Assembly (NCBI GenBank): GCA_037893225.1
Contig: JAZGUH010000731.1
Span: forward strand, 186,001-250,000
Length of the DNA: 64,000 nt
Reading direction: 5' to 3'
From: Hippasteria phrygiana
Lineage: Eukaryota; Echinodermata; Asteroidea; Valvatida; Goniasteridae
Part shown: in pieces, positions 30,961 through 42,600 of the stretch
How positions within the stretch are numbered: position 1 is the first letter of the stretch
Layout of the letters: the number at the start of each line of letters is the position of its first letter
Translations under genes and position numbers: made by a program
Notes under the pieces: model-generated
The model's database searches: none
What the model saw: the letters and a program-made list of their open reading frames with translations, nothing else
What the model was told of the DNA's origin: nothing

Positions 30961-33900
30961 GTAATTGCGTTATCTTTTGGGCTGCAAATTTAAATGGGGC
31001 TGGAAGGGGGGGGGGGATATATTGAGTTTTTAGGCTTGAAGGTATGAAGACTTTTTGTTTGTCTCAGGCCCACAGTCTACCGCATTCTTATCATGTCTAG
31101 CAGTTTACATTTATATTCTCCCCATTGGCATTGACTCCCATAAATGCAGCTTGTCAAACAATTTCCAATCTAGCTAGCCCAGGCTTGGGTGCCCTTGCCT
31201 TTGAAGTTGGCTCTGATTCTGTGAGCAGATGGAATCAAATCGCAGGAGTAATTGTAGAATACCCCGCCACCCGAAAGTACCCCCCTCAAAAATCAATGGA
31301 TACATGAACGCAGTCGAGGCAGGTCACGGTTTGCCAGAGAGGCTACGTGGACGAGGAGCAGGTTCCCCCGAGGTGGATATGAGGATATGTGGAAGAAACA
31401 CAGTGGGAGAGAGAAGGTTTAGTGAGGGCAATCAACCGTGACCACGTCTCCGCGTATGAGGTAGCCTTGGTCTAGGCGTTCGACTGAGTCGCATCCGGAT
31501 GCGGACTCAGCAGATATCCGCTACACAGTGGCCTCTCGCACTTTGCACTCACACGTACGGGTCCGGGTACGTACGTACACCTACACGTACGTACACGTAC
31601 ATGTACACGTACACGAAGCGAGAATAGCAACCTCACGCGGCTATAGACTGCAATATGCAAATCAGTCGAGTCCGTTAGACGAGCACAGATGCATATTATT
31701 CATGTTGCCACATGAGGTTGCTGTTCGCGATTTTTTTTGCAATGAGAAGCACTAATCTCCGTCAATAATAATGAAGATCAATGGTGAGAACCCAGGCGGT
31801 CGCAGCGCTCTCATCATCACGGCCGCTAGCGTCAAAGGCCTTGACCAACGCTAGATAAGAGGTGGGATAGACAAGTGACCGGGTATTCTTCAATTGTGCC
31901 GAATCGCGATTCCATTCAGAATCGTCTCCGTGTATCACTGCAGCACAGTCACTTGTATTGGGCTTTCTTCACCCACTCAATATAAATCGTCAATCATGAA
32001 AAAAAAGTTTCCATACGTGCTGCAAAGTAAAATATATTCACTTAAAAAAAATCACGCTTTTCTTTTTTGTAAGAGCCATTTGGGCACGAAAACGTAGCTG
32101 AAGGAAGGCAGTTTTTGGCTAATTGAGAAGTCACCTAAAAAGATAGAATCGCAATTCCAGTTTCGATGTTGGAGTTGAAAACAGTTGATTCCTGCATGGA
32201 ATTGCCAGAGCCTGGAGCAGTCATATTGAATACAGAAACAGAAATGCTCAAAATCTGAAAATAGAAACCCACATTCCAAATAGTTTGTCTAAGGCGCGTG
32301 GCCATATGCCAATGTGTGATAGTTGTATGTAGTACATGTAGTATTAATCTACAATAATAAGAGAACATTCACTAGAGTGTTTCCTTGTTATTGTTTACTT
32401 GAGAATGATTGCATTTCTCTACTCTCATTCAGGCCGCTACATTGCTCCAAAGAAAGCCAAGGAAGTCAGAATGTCCAAACTGAAGAAGGTATGCTCATAT
32501 TAACCCTAAACCCCCTGGGCATTTTTACTCAAAATCCAATACTGTGCAGTATATCTGTGGCACATTCTTCTTTGGACTTGGACATATTGTGTCATCATAC
32601 ATGTAGCTCCATGGTGCCAAGGTGATGCAGTCCTGAACCCATCAAAACTCAACACAACCCGTTGTTTGAGTTTGTAAGGCTTGGGGTAGTTAGAGTTAAT
32701 AGACCCTTCAGTGGGCACTGGCAGATCCAGCTAGGGAGAAGGGGGGAATGCCCCTCCCCCCAACCCTGAAAGAAAAACCTAAATTAATAATCGACAGTGG
32801 CCATAATGACAAAAGGTTTTAGTTGACCCACCGTGAGGCCTAATAAATATTTTGAGGCACTTAGCAAGCAGGAGAGAGGTGAGTTGGTCTAACCAACAAT
32901 GAAAGTTAGCCTGCCTGGGTTCATATGTATACATGTAGGTCTGAAAATTGGGATAATTTCTTTGGTATCTATTGAAGATTCATCCTTTATTTAGATCTGG
33001 ATCCAGGAAAACCGTAAGGGTGGTAGGGTTGGCAACATAAAATGTGACCCGCTCTGGAAAAAGGTATATTATGTCACAAAATATGAAAAATTAGTTTTAT
33101 GTTTGTTTGGAAAGCCTGCAATGTAAGCTTTCATTTGGTACATGATAGAGTTTCAAAGCCCTTTCTGTTCTGGAGATATATCGTATTTTTGCATATTAAT
33201 TAGTTCTATGGAGTTCAAATTGCACAACAGAGAAAACAGGCTTTGAAATAGCTAGTTCTAATACAATGCAATGGAACAATGCACTCTAACAAGGTAATTT
33301 GTTTTCACTTTATTCACTGAAATCAACATTGTTGTGCACCAAACCTGAAACTTTAGATATTTAAGATGTCATTTAAGACAAAAAACAAAAAATGAATTTT
33401 GACGAAAAATGTTACCCTCTCAACCTTGAAAGGGCCATTACACGTAAATGCATAGCGCGACTTATATCACCTTTTTCTGGAGCGGGTCACAAATGTGGCC
33501 AACCCCACCACCTCCACCTAGAGTGGGTTTTAGCCTTGTATTGTGCGACTTTTATAAAAAAAAAACATTGATATGGTGCCATTAATGTCAGAAAGAGTCC
33601 TATCTTTTTGTCCCGGTCTCCTTCTCTCCTCCTCTCCCCCTCCCCCACCCTCCCCTCTCAACCATCCCCTCCCCACCCTCCCCCTTTCCACCCTCCCCTC
33701 TCCACCCCCTCCTTCTTCTAATCGTTTGCCCATCTCATTCCTCCTCCTTTCTTAATTGTTCATATTATATCTAGTATTCTTTAGTGACGTTCATGTATTT
33801 GCTTTGTCAAAGTGCTTGTTTTCATTTGTTGGCCGAATAAATAATAATAATAATAACTTGTGTTGGTGATCCTACCCCAATCCATTTTGGGTATCATTTC

Positions 33901-34092
33901 TGGAAGGTTTCTCCCCTGAATTTAAAAACATCTTTCTTTCTTCTTTGTGGACAGAATCTGCAGAAGGCTATCGGTAGCAGCATTGAGAAGGAAGTGGTTG
34001 CTATGGCAGCAGCAAGGGAACCCAGACCCATGACTGTGATCAGCCATCCGTCGCCGGATCTCAAGGGAAAGAAAAGCTCCAAGACAAAATGA
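30864..34092 (+). CDS. C19orf53: C19orf53 homologue (Leydig cell tumor 10 kDa protein family), three coding exons
   Basis: Coding exons 30864-30960, 32433-32488 and 33955-34092 join in phase (1, 0) to a 96-residue, strongly basic protein; human C19orf53 has about 99 residues. Recognisable blocks in order: MPQGKRKMKVQVPGRKS, a Lys/His-rich segment ending KKGG, RYIAPKKAKEV with MSKLKK, then NLQKAIGSSIEKEVVAMAA and a KGKKSSKTK tail. The same order (KGG, IAPKKA, a short LKK, IRKKIE-like helix, KK-rich tail) defines the family, whose function is poorly known and which is probably nucleolar or RNA-associated from its composition (inference). Splice sites are GGAG|GTAATT, CATTCAG, AAG|GTATGC and GTGGACAG. 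The second intron carries a nested transposon pair. AATAAA at 34731-34736 could end the transcript. Confidence 0.88.
32433..32488 (+). CDS. C19orf53: C19orf53 homologue coding exon 2 (56 bp)
   Basis: Encodes the RYIAPKKAKEVRMSKLKK block; found by phase and homology since it is too short to show as a reading frame. Confidence 0.85.
32870..33560 (+). mobile_element. Dispersed repeat interrupted by a 447-bp insertion
   Basis: The outer parts (32870-33043 and 33491-33560) match 48128-48350 in order: GAGGTGAGTTGG, AAATTGGGATAATTT, TTGGTATCTATTGAAGAT, GGTAGGG-TGGCAAC, then TGTGGCCAA, CCACCACCTC and TTTTAGCCTTGTATTG. In the copy at 48 kb the two halves are contiguous, which shows that 33044-33490 was inserted later. 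Confidence 0.75.
33044..33490. mobile_element. 447-bp MITE inserted at AAAT
   Basis: Inverted ends GTGACCCGCTCTGGAAAAAG and CTTTTTCTGGAGCGGGTCAC are flanked by AAAT on both sides (33040-33043 and 33491-33494). The uninterrupted paralogue near 48270 reads GAAATGTGGCC with a single AAAT. Confidence 0.8.
33615..33720 (+). repeat. Polypyrimidine CCCTCC tract
   Basis: About 100 bases almost entirely C and T on the plus strand in the last intron of the C19orf53 homologue. It could make an extended polypyrimidine track but is some 230 bases from the acceptor. Confidence 0.7.
33955..34092 (+). CDS. C19orf53: C19orf53 homologue coding exon 3
   Basis: 46 codons including TGA at 34090-34092. Encodes the helix NLQKAIGSSIEKEVVAMAA and the basic C terminus. 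Confidence 0.87.
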   Translation, partial: NLQKAIGSSIEKEVVAMAAAREPRPMTVISHPSPDLKGKKSSKTK

Positions 34093-34188
34093 CACAATGA
34101 TTCTCAGAAACGGTTGTCTATTCTCTATTTATTATTTGTCAAACTATCAACAATCAACAAGGGAAACTGACTAAGTAAATTTGAATAC

Positions 34189-34284
34189 ATTTTCAAAGTG
34201 AACAAAGAAACTGGCAGGAGCGGGATTCGAACCTGTGACCTCCGAATCCCGCTTCTGCCAGTTTCTTTGTTCACCTTGAAAATG
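34189..34284. repeat. Palindromic tRNA-like (SINE) fragment
   Basis: CATTTTCAAAGTGAACAAAG... and its complement close around a 13-base loop (34230-34242), with 41-42-base arms and few mismatches. The left arm includes GGGATTCGAACC, which on the minus strand is the B box GGTTCGAATCCC of a tRNA-derived SINE. The palindrome lies in the 3' UTR or just beyond the C19orf53 homologue. Confidence 0.75.
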
Positions 34285-34730
34285 AACTCTATTTATTGTC
34301 ACAACATCTGTCAAGCTGGAATAGCTGCACCATGCGATTGGAAAGGAGAGACCTGTACCCAGCTCTGCCTTTTGTTGAAAAAAAATTTGCAGTGACAATC
34401 CACACATCTGTGATGCGGTAGCCAGGGAGGGAATTGATTATCAATTTTCAGAATGTTTTTCGGGCCATGTTTCCCCTTTTGGTCACAAGCTTCCAGCCCT
34501 TTTCTACGACGAGTGATTTATCCAGCAGATGTGTTTGTTTTGGAAGGGTCGTGTTTTTTAGGAAAAGTTGGATTTGGGGATTTAAATTTGGAACACAAAT
34601 CTGGATATATACAAGCGTACCCAGGATTTTCTAAACCATATTTTTGGCATTGCATAAAACTAAAAATTGTGGAATCTAGGGCATCATCCACTGTGATTGT
34701 CCATATCTTAACCATTTAAAGCCGATTTTT

Positions 34731-34736
34731 AATAAA
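34731..34736 (+). terminator. Candidate polyadenylation signal AATAAA
   Basis: AATAAA about 640 bases beyond the stop of the C19orf53 homologue; the first canonical hexamer after the stop that I noticed on this strand. Confidence 0.35.
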
Positions 34737-34820
34737 CATGCCTGTTACAATGTATATATTAATACAAAACTGTAAAATAGTCTACCTTTGGCTCCATGAA
34801 CAAACGTGGTTTCAAATACT

Positions 34821-34933
34821 TGATTTGATTTGATTTGATTTGATTTGATTTGATTTGATTTGATTTGATTTGATTTGATTTGATTTGATTTGATTTGATT
34901 TGATTTGATTTGATTTGATTTGATTTGATTTGA
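34821..34933 (+). repeat. TGATT pentanucleotide array, about 22 copies
   Basis: Near-perfect head-to-tail TGATT units, with a single break at the right end. Length may be unreliable in assembly. Confidence 0.95.
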
Positions 34934-34934
34934 A

Positions 34935-35195
34935 GAGAAATCAAACAAGAGAGAAAAAAGTACCAAATTAATTAAAAGAAAAGTACCAAATAAAAGAAAA
35001 GACTCGGTAAAAGTTGTATTGCACTGTGACCGCTTATTTAAGACTGGAAATCCTCGGGGAAAAAGCCCTATGGCAGGGCTAAATGTACATAAATACATAT
35101 CTTAATGTTTTAAACGGCGCCCTCATGCGTCAAATGATGTCCAGCCCCCCCCCCCCCCCTTTCGATTTTTGACGGCCAATGATTTTTCAGTCTCC

Positions 35196-35231
<36 letters not shown>

Positions 35232-35290
35232 ATTATGACACTGCCCCTCACTTCCCCTCAATTTTTGAAGTCGGGCGCCGCCACTGCGAA
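34935..35290 (+). repeat. Dispersed repeat copy (related to 9722-9985)
   Basis: Same order as the minus strand of 9722-9985, continuing into long C runs (35145-35158, 35197-35230) and GGGCGCCGCCACTG. A related fragment occurs near 51645-51730. Confidence 0.65.
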
Positions 35291-35567
35291 ATGCATTATT
35301 AATATATTTAAACGGGAATTGGCCGTCGGTAACCACTTCATCTGCATGGACTGTATTTAAACGTATAACAAATTGTAACACCGTACCAGCACTGAACATT
35401 TGTGTGCTGCGTTATCAGCAGGGTAGGAGTTCAGTTCGCAGAATGACTTGTAAGGATGGGAGAACATCTTGGCGGTATGCTGACGCATGTTCTTACATGG
35501 ATGCAAAGTGGGGTCGGTATCGCAACCCGATGAATGTTTCAAACGACCTGCTGCTGGATACTGTGTC

Positions 35568-36654
35568 ATGATGAATGTGATCCAGACATTAGCTAATTCC
35601 CATGATGTGGCTACTGATATAGCCAAACCAAATCACTTTTCATCGGCGACTGAAGGCCACTTCGATGACAATGACAGTGATTGGACAGTTGCTGGGAGCA
35701 CTACTGAGGAGGATGGCGGGAGCTGGGGGTTCTCACCGGAGGGAGAGGTAGGCCGAGTCCGATGGCCCATCGGGATACTCCTCACCACGCTCACACTCCT
35801 CATTGCCCTAGGCAACTTCCTCGTGGTCTTGGCAGTGCTCCTGGAGCGCCAGCTCCGTACCTTCGAGAATTTCTTCTTCGTCTCTCTGGCCATCGCCGAT
35901 TTGTCCATCGCGTTGTTCGTGCTACCGCTCTCCCTGAGCGTGGAGCTGTCGGACGGCCGCTGGCACTTCGGCCGGGCGGCCTGCGACTTCTTCATCTTCG
36001 TGGACGTCTCCTGCTGCACGGCCTCCATCCTCCACCTCTGCACCATCGGGCTGAACCGCTTCTGGTCCATCTCGTCCCCGCTCATGTACGCCACCAAGCA
36101 GACCAGCCGACGGGTCCTTGTCACGATCGTCTTGGTCTGGCTGCTGTCCTTTGTCATTGCGTCTCCGCCAATATTCGGCTGGCCAAAACGGACGAACAGC
36201 ATCACCGATCAGTGCACGTATGACGAGGATCGCCTCTACGTCGTCTGCTCGGCCCTAGGATCTTTTTACATTCCCCTCGTCGTCATGATCGTCGTGTATT
36301 GTAAAATCTACCGCCTGTCCAAGGAAGGGGCGAAGTTTCGGAGATCTCTGAACGGGAAGAACGAAGCTGGAGCCAGGCGCTACCTCAACTCCCGACAAAC
36401 CTCAGACAGTCATGACACGGAGTGCGGCCGTAGAGTGTCTGATCGCAAGCAGGATTCCACCGTCAAAAGGCAGCAAGACCGGATAATTTCGAGTAGCCGG
36501 GTCAGAGCCCCCTTGACAAGGAGTAGTCACTCTCGGCATGCAGGCATGAGGGGCCAAAAGCTGTGGTCCCTGGTTTGCCGGGCGGCAAGCAAGAGGACGC
36601 GGGCGAAAACGGGCGCACGTCCGCCTGCCCAGATCAAGACGGCCAAGACATTGG
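35568..36654 (+). CDS. GPCR coding exon 1 (N terminus to end of third intracellular loop)
   Basis: Donor TTGG|GTAAGA in phase 1. The reading continues openly to 36689 if unspliced, adding a short tail, but that would lack TM6 and TM7. GC content is higher than the surroundings. Confidence 0.87.
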
Positions 36655-39600
36655 GTAAGACAATAATTGTAACACAAGTACATATGTGAAACGCCCGTGC
36701 TTTCGGGGTTTATTACCCTGATTGTTTTTTTAATTTTATTTAATTGCTAATCTGTTCGCATTTGAAATACGGTAAGTTATGAGCTTTCAAAAATTGACTG
36801 ACGACAAGTAAAGGATTCAACAACTTTTAAATATTTGAATTAGGAGCGAGCCGCTCCCAATTCCTACAGTATTAATATCGTCGTGCGCAGCACAAGTCAT
36901 AAAACAACATATTTTTGGAATGCCAAATGCAGTGCACAGTACAGAGTACCGAAGTGATGACGTCAATCAATGCAATGTTTGGAACCAGAATACATTCTAA
37001 ACTGCATGTGTTTTGAACCAGTTGCCGCGGCAACTGACGTCAGACTTCGGTACTCTATTAAGCAATTTTATCGTTAAGAAATGCAGTTAATTCCCTTTTA
37101 TTACATGTATATATTGTTTGTATAAAGAGAAATCTATAAAGTTGAAATTTTCAGTCAGAGCACAGCCACATGCAGACGACTGATTTTTAAAGAAAAAAAG
37201 TTCACACGACAGGTTGGTGATTTGTGAGGCAATAAACAGTAAGCCCACTGGTCTCAGTGGTTAATATAATAATCTTCCGTATCGACATTTTGCCTGTTTA
37301 AAGCTGATGCCAATTTCACAGACCTGCTTAAGCAAAAAAAATTGCTTATGCACAAAAAACCCTTGCTTAGTAAAATCAAGTTACCAGCTCAAACTCCATG
37401 TGACTGTCAAACTAAGCAAACAACAGCTAAATACCGGTCATAAGCAATATACATCACATGGAGTTTTGGCTTCGAAGCTGGTTTTACTATTAGCAATATT
37501 TTTGGTGCTTAAACAATATTTGTGTGCAGTAAGCAGCTCTATAAAATTTGTACCTGGTATCAAAAACGGATCAAGGGGGGGGGGGGGGGACGTGCCCCCG
37601 GCCCCTTGACATTTCACAAGCATCCCTTCTTCGCAGCATGTCCCACACCCCTCCCACCCACCCCGGCTCTTAAATTGTTTTTTACACTATATATAGTGCC
37701 TATAATTATTTCAAAGTCCCTCGCTCATTTAACACAAACTGAGAACTCTATCTTCATTTTTTGTTTGTTTGTTTGTTGGGGTTTGTTTGTTTGTTTGTTT
37801 TCGCTGGGTATGAAATAATGCAATTTTGTATGTTTGGACGTTTATGATTGGCTTCTATGGGCCTTGTTTACTCCACACGCTTCAAGCTCAGCATCTGAAT
37901 ATCTAACATTTTAACACGACGCCCACACAGTGCGAAGACATCCTACATCTTGTGCAGTCAGTCCAGTGTCAGACATGACGAATCTCTAGTTTTGGCAAAC
38001 CACCCTAGCACGAAACAAAACAAGATGTGCAGGTTGTTCAAATGAAGAAAAAAAGTATATAGGCCTATATGCCATGGGGGCGAACCATGCAGTATTCGGA
38101 AATGGGATGTGGTATTCTACATCACGGTGTGAATTATGCTAGCCACTTGAGGTCAAGATGAACAGGTATTGGAACTGCAGTGACGCACCGGAGGGCACGA
38201 CGCATGTTGGCTTCGTAACTGAGCAATCATATATTGAATTAATTTGATAGCTTCATAGCTTTCTGTACAAACATATACATTTGTCTCCATATTTCTTACA
38301 GGTTTCATATTTGACTTGATTTTCATGTAAAAATAACAGGGTTTTTTTGGACGTAGAAGCCATATTTCTTTGTTGGTGAGTTATTTTGAAGCACAGGCCT
38401 ATGCTCTGTTGGCAAGGATTTCTTTCTATTTCCAAACAGCGCCGTTTTCCATAAACTGATTTTAACTGAATTGAAAACCGGCTCCTTGTTTACTTCCCAT
38501 GAAAACAAACACTTGGATAATGCTTAATTGCGTATTTGTAGGATTTAGTTATGTGCGTGGAAACAAGTTGAGCTGATCACGATGTCCATTGCACTGCAAT
38601 GGACATCGTGTGTTCATTTAATAAAGCAACGCTGCTCATACCGTCTCTTACTGTCACTGTCCTCAATGCACTAATGGAGTTCTTATTTGATTGTCTGCAA
38701 ACCACTTAGCCTAATTGGCATGGGTGTGTACACTCACCATGCACACGTACATACATTCACTCATCCGACGTAAAGGCCTACAGTGTGATTTCAGAGAAAT
38801 CCATAGTTCAAGTGGGTGTAATATGGGTTTTTTCACAAGAAAATACAATTTTCCAAAAGCCACTTAAGACATTCTGAGTGCTTGATATCCAGTGACACAT
38901 GAAAAAACATATTAATGGATGTTGGATCCATTGATCTTTACAGACGGTGTCAGCTGTAATAAAATTTAAAAATTGACAATTTGTTGTTGCGATCAGCCTA
39001 ATTTAGGCCTAGTGGTGCATCACCCAGATTTTGACATTCTGTGCATTAAAGATTTTTTTTTTTCAGCTTGAAGTCACTACTCAAAACCTATATCGCAGAA
39101 TTCGTGGATTTCATTGAAATTCATGTTTTGGCCATACACTCGGAAATCCGATATAGGCTATACAACTTACAAGCTGCGCGGAGGCTAGGGGTGGGAGAAC
39201 TTAAACATGAGTGGTGAAGCGGAGCTGCTGAACAAAATATCAGCGGCGGCGATTCCTCGTCAAGGTTGGGGGAACGGAGGGGACGGGGCGGGGGAATTAT
39301 TGGGGGGACACTGCCATACCCATCCCTTAATTCTCTAAAACAAAATTGAGGGGACGTGCCCCCCCCCCCCCCCCGGATCGTCGCCCATGGAATTACATCT
39401 TCTGGCGCCTAATCCTTACAACACAGTCTGATGGATCTCCTATTCCCTAGGCCTATAGGACAACCTATAGTTCTTTCCCTCAGCATGGCCAGCTCCACAC
39501 TGACACGCCTCACTGATCCTCTAGCATCCCAGTTGCATCCTCAGTGGCATCGTCTTCTTGATGTTGAGGTTTCCAGAAAGCAGAATGGCACTCTTAACCG

Positions 39601-42600
39601 CATCATTTACCGGAAACCCACCCACACCGACAGATACCAAGATAAAGGCTTCTGTCAACCAAACCCTTGTCAAGCACTCCCACACCGAAGACCATCAGAT
39701 CAACTGGCATCAGGCTGAGCTCATCACCAACATCGAACATTGGTACCTTCGCCGCATCAGAGAGGCCATTGAAATCTACAAAGTAATACAACACGGTACG
39801 GTACATCAAGACATCGGCTTTTCCATCAGTGACATCTGGCGCCCAATCCTTACAACACATCTGATGGGTCTCCTATATACCCTGGGATCAGTAGCGTATC
39901 CAGCTTTTTGTGCCAGGGAGGGCAAACAACGTCTGAATCGTCCTAAAACCGTCTGAAAAACACTATTTCTTTTTTGTTCTTTTTATGACGTTTCGAATTC
40001 CGCTGGGGGGGGGGGGGGGAAGTTGCCTAGGACAACCTAAGTTCTTTCCCCAAGCATGGTCAGCTCCACACTGACACGCCTCACTGATCTTCTATTATCC
40101 CAGTTGCATCCCCGGGGGCCCCACAACGTTGGAATGTCTTCACTGAGTCTTCAGTCCGAACAGTTGAGTTCCCCGGTTCTGTTCAGAACCACACAAACTC
40201 ACAAAAGAGATTACATTTCACATGGTGTTACCGCAAAGGTTTACCTTAATTTCTGAATACGTAAACTAGAATTTTATAGGCTCTTATGACAACACTAAGC
40301 ATTTTTTTATGGAAGTTCTCCCCGAAGAAAGCTAAAAAAACAATAAAAACAAGTTTTAAAATGTTTGGGCACGTATACACCCTGGGTGACACAGATGTCT
40401 TTGTGTGCCTGTTATACCATATCACAGTCAATTGGAGAGATCTTGGCCTTCAAGAGCTCTGGCTCATCCATAACTCAGGAGTGAAAAGATCAATATTACC
40501 ACTTCACGATATCTGCATAACGCTGGGAGACGAGCTCACAAAGTGTCTTCCAGCACTCCATGCGCTGACTGGATGCGATACAACCAGCAAGATATCAACT
40601 AAACTTGCAGCCCTGAACGCTGTCCGCAAACCAGGAAATTCCTCTCTGATCCTGAATTTCGACTGACCACAGCTAACAGAAAGTGCAATACAGATGGCAG
40701 AAACATTCTTGGTCAAGTGTCTCAAACCATCAACAGACCTGCAGTCATTTGATGACCTGCGTCTCGCTGCATTTAATACCAATGCCCTCAAGATGGACTT
40801 TGAGAGAACCACTTGCACCTCAACTAATGCAAGGAAACATATCAATAGAGGCTATTACCAACAGCAGCTGTGGGTCCAAGCCCCATTTAGAGACGCCACC
40901 TTGATTATGAATGCCGAGTCTTATGGTTTTGTAAGAAGGGGCAGTATATTTGTCCCTGAGATTGTGATCTCAAAACCAGAAGGCCTGCCAGATCCCTGCA
41001 CGTGTGGCAAGTGTGCGCGCAAGAATGGGTGTCCCTGCCTGGTAGCTGGGATCCATTGTTGCAAGTACTGAAATGCAAGGAAGGTGATTGTTGTAAAAAC
41101 CCTATCACTGAGTGAACACTGCTCATCATCCTCATACCTGGACTCTGTTGTGTTACTCTTCATGTTCCTGACCCTGGTTTAGGTGACAGATAAACAGTAC
41201 TAATGTGGTGTTAACAGTTGTATTGTTGGCTGTTGGGCAATTTCCCTGCTGATCTTTGAAACATTTAAGCTCTCTATACTGCTGCCTACTAAAGTAATAA
41301 GTTTTTCACTTTTAAGTTAACATTCCATTGATAATAGTATGATTGAAAATACAATTTCTTTATATTAATCAAATGCTTCTTTTCTTTCTTAAAAGAATCC
41401 CTTGTATTGTTCAAATTCCAAATTGTCAGTTCAACTCTAGTAGATGACACAAATGTTCTAACTTTGCTATAAGTTCGGAAAGTTTAAGTTAATAAATATA
41501 TGGCAATTTCTGTATATGTAGGTAGTTGTATGGTAATAAGTTGACCTAACGGTTTTTAGCCATTTTCTTGTAAAATATCAAATTAGAAATTGTACACTCT
41601 TCTGTGACTCCCCTAAACAGACCGTTCTGAACATTTTGAGCACCTCAGAAAATCTGTAGCTCCAACGGTTTAGAAGATACAGCTATGTCGGAAGTAGCAC
41701 TTATGATAAAAAGGGCGTGGTCATTTTAAAAAGGGCTTGGTAATTTTCAGGCTGTTCGCCCCGGATAGAGATTTTGGCACACATCCCAAGTTGTTCCTTG
41801 GGGTCATATTAGCCTATAACAGTTGAGTTATCCTCTCCTAAATTATGTGCATACATGTCTAAGCCAGGTCCTCGACTAAAAGTAATAACTAAATAAATCA
41901 AAGAATCAAAGATGAAAGAGGTAGGAATTGATATTTCTTTTGAAGCACCGGGCAAAAACATTCCATCATAATTTACCTTTAACGGGAGAAATGTGAACAG
42001 TAACAAACAAATTGAGTGCTTTGATCATAAACAGATGACTCTCATCAGTCAACAGGTCATCTTGTCAGTACATTTGGTGTGGTAATATTTACTCGTTGTA
42101 ATCAAGGAGAATTAAAGAGTCTGTCTCCCTGCAAGTCCTTTCACAAGTCCTTTCGCAAGTCCAGTCAAAAGTCCTTTCATAAAGCCGGTCACAAGTAACT
42201 GGATGAACAATGACAAAGGAATGCCTTTCTCAAAGCTCATTTGAATAGCTTGCGATTGGGATTAGGACTGGAGGGCTTGTGATGGACTTGCAGGGACAGT
42301 CACGTGTGATGGACTCGACTGCATCGCTGCTATTTTGCCATAACACCGGCATGTACTTCACGTTGAGGAATGGTATTTCAACGACTGTGACATTTAAGCT
42401 CGATTGTCTACTGCTGCAGGAAAATGTCACCACTACGGTTTTAACAGTATCGGCTTTCTCCTCAAGTAACCTCTTTTTTTCCACGCGATGAATGATGTTT
42501 AAAGGAATCCATTGTCGGTACCGTAAAATTGCAATGGACGAATGCATCGAGACCTAATTGATGTTGTGGTCGTGGATATTGCTGTTGTTGTAGTCATTGT

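Noticed and set aside
31472..31755. Frames rich in VRVRT/HVHVH
   Set aside because: They derive from a CGTACGTACA-type simple repeat at about 31550-31620.
34745..35098. Protein with repeated QIKSN units on the minus strand
   Set aside because: It is a translation of the TGATT pentanucleotide array.
35633..36223. Open frames in other phases overlapping the GPCR exon
   Set aside because: They are shadows of the GC-rich receptor exon, whose own frame has full family signatures.
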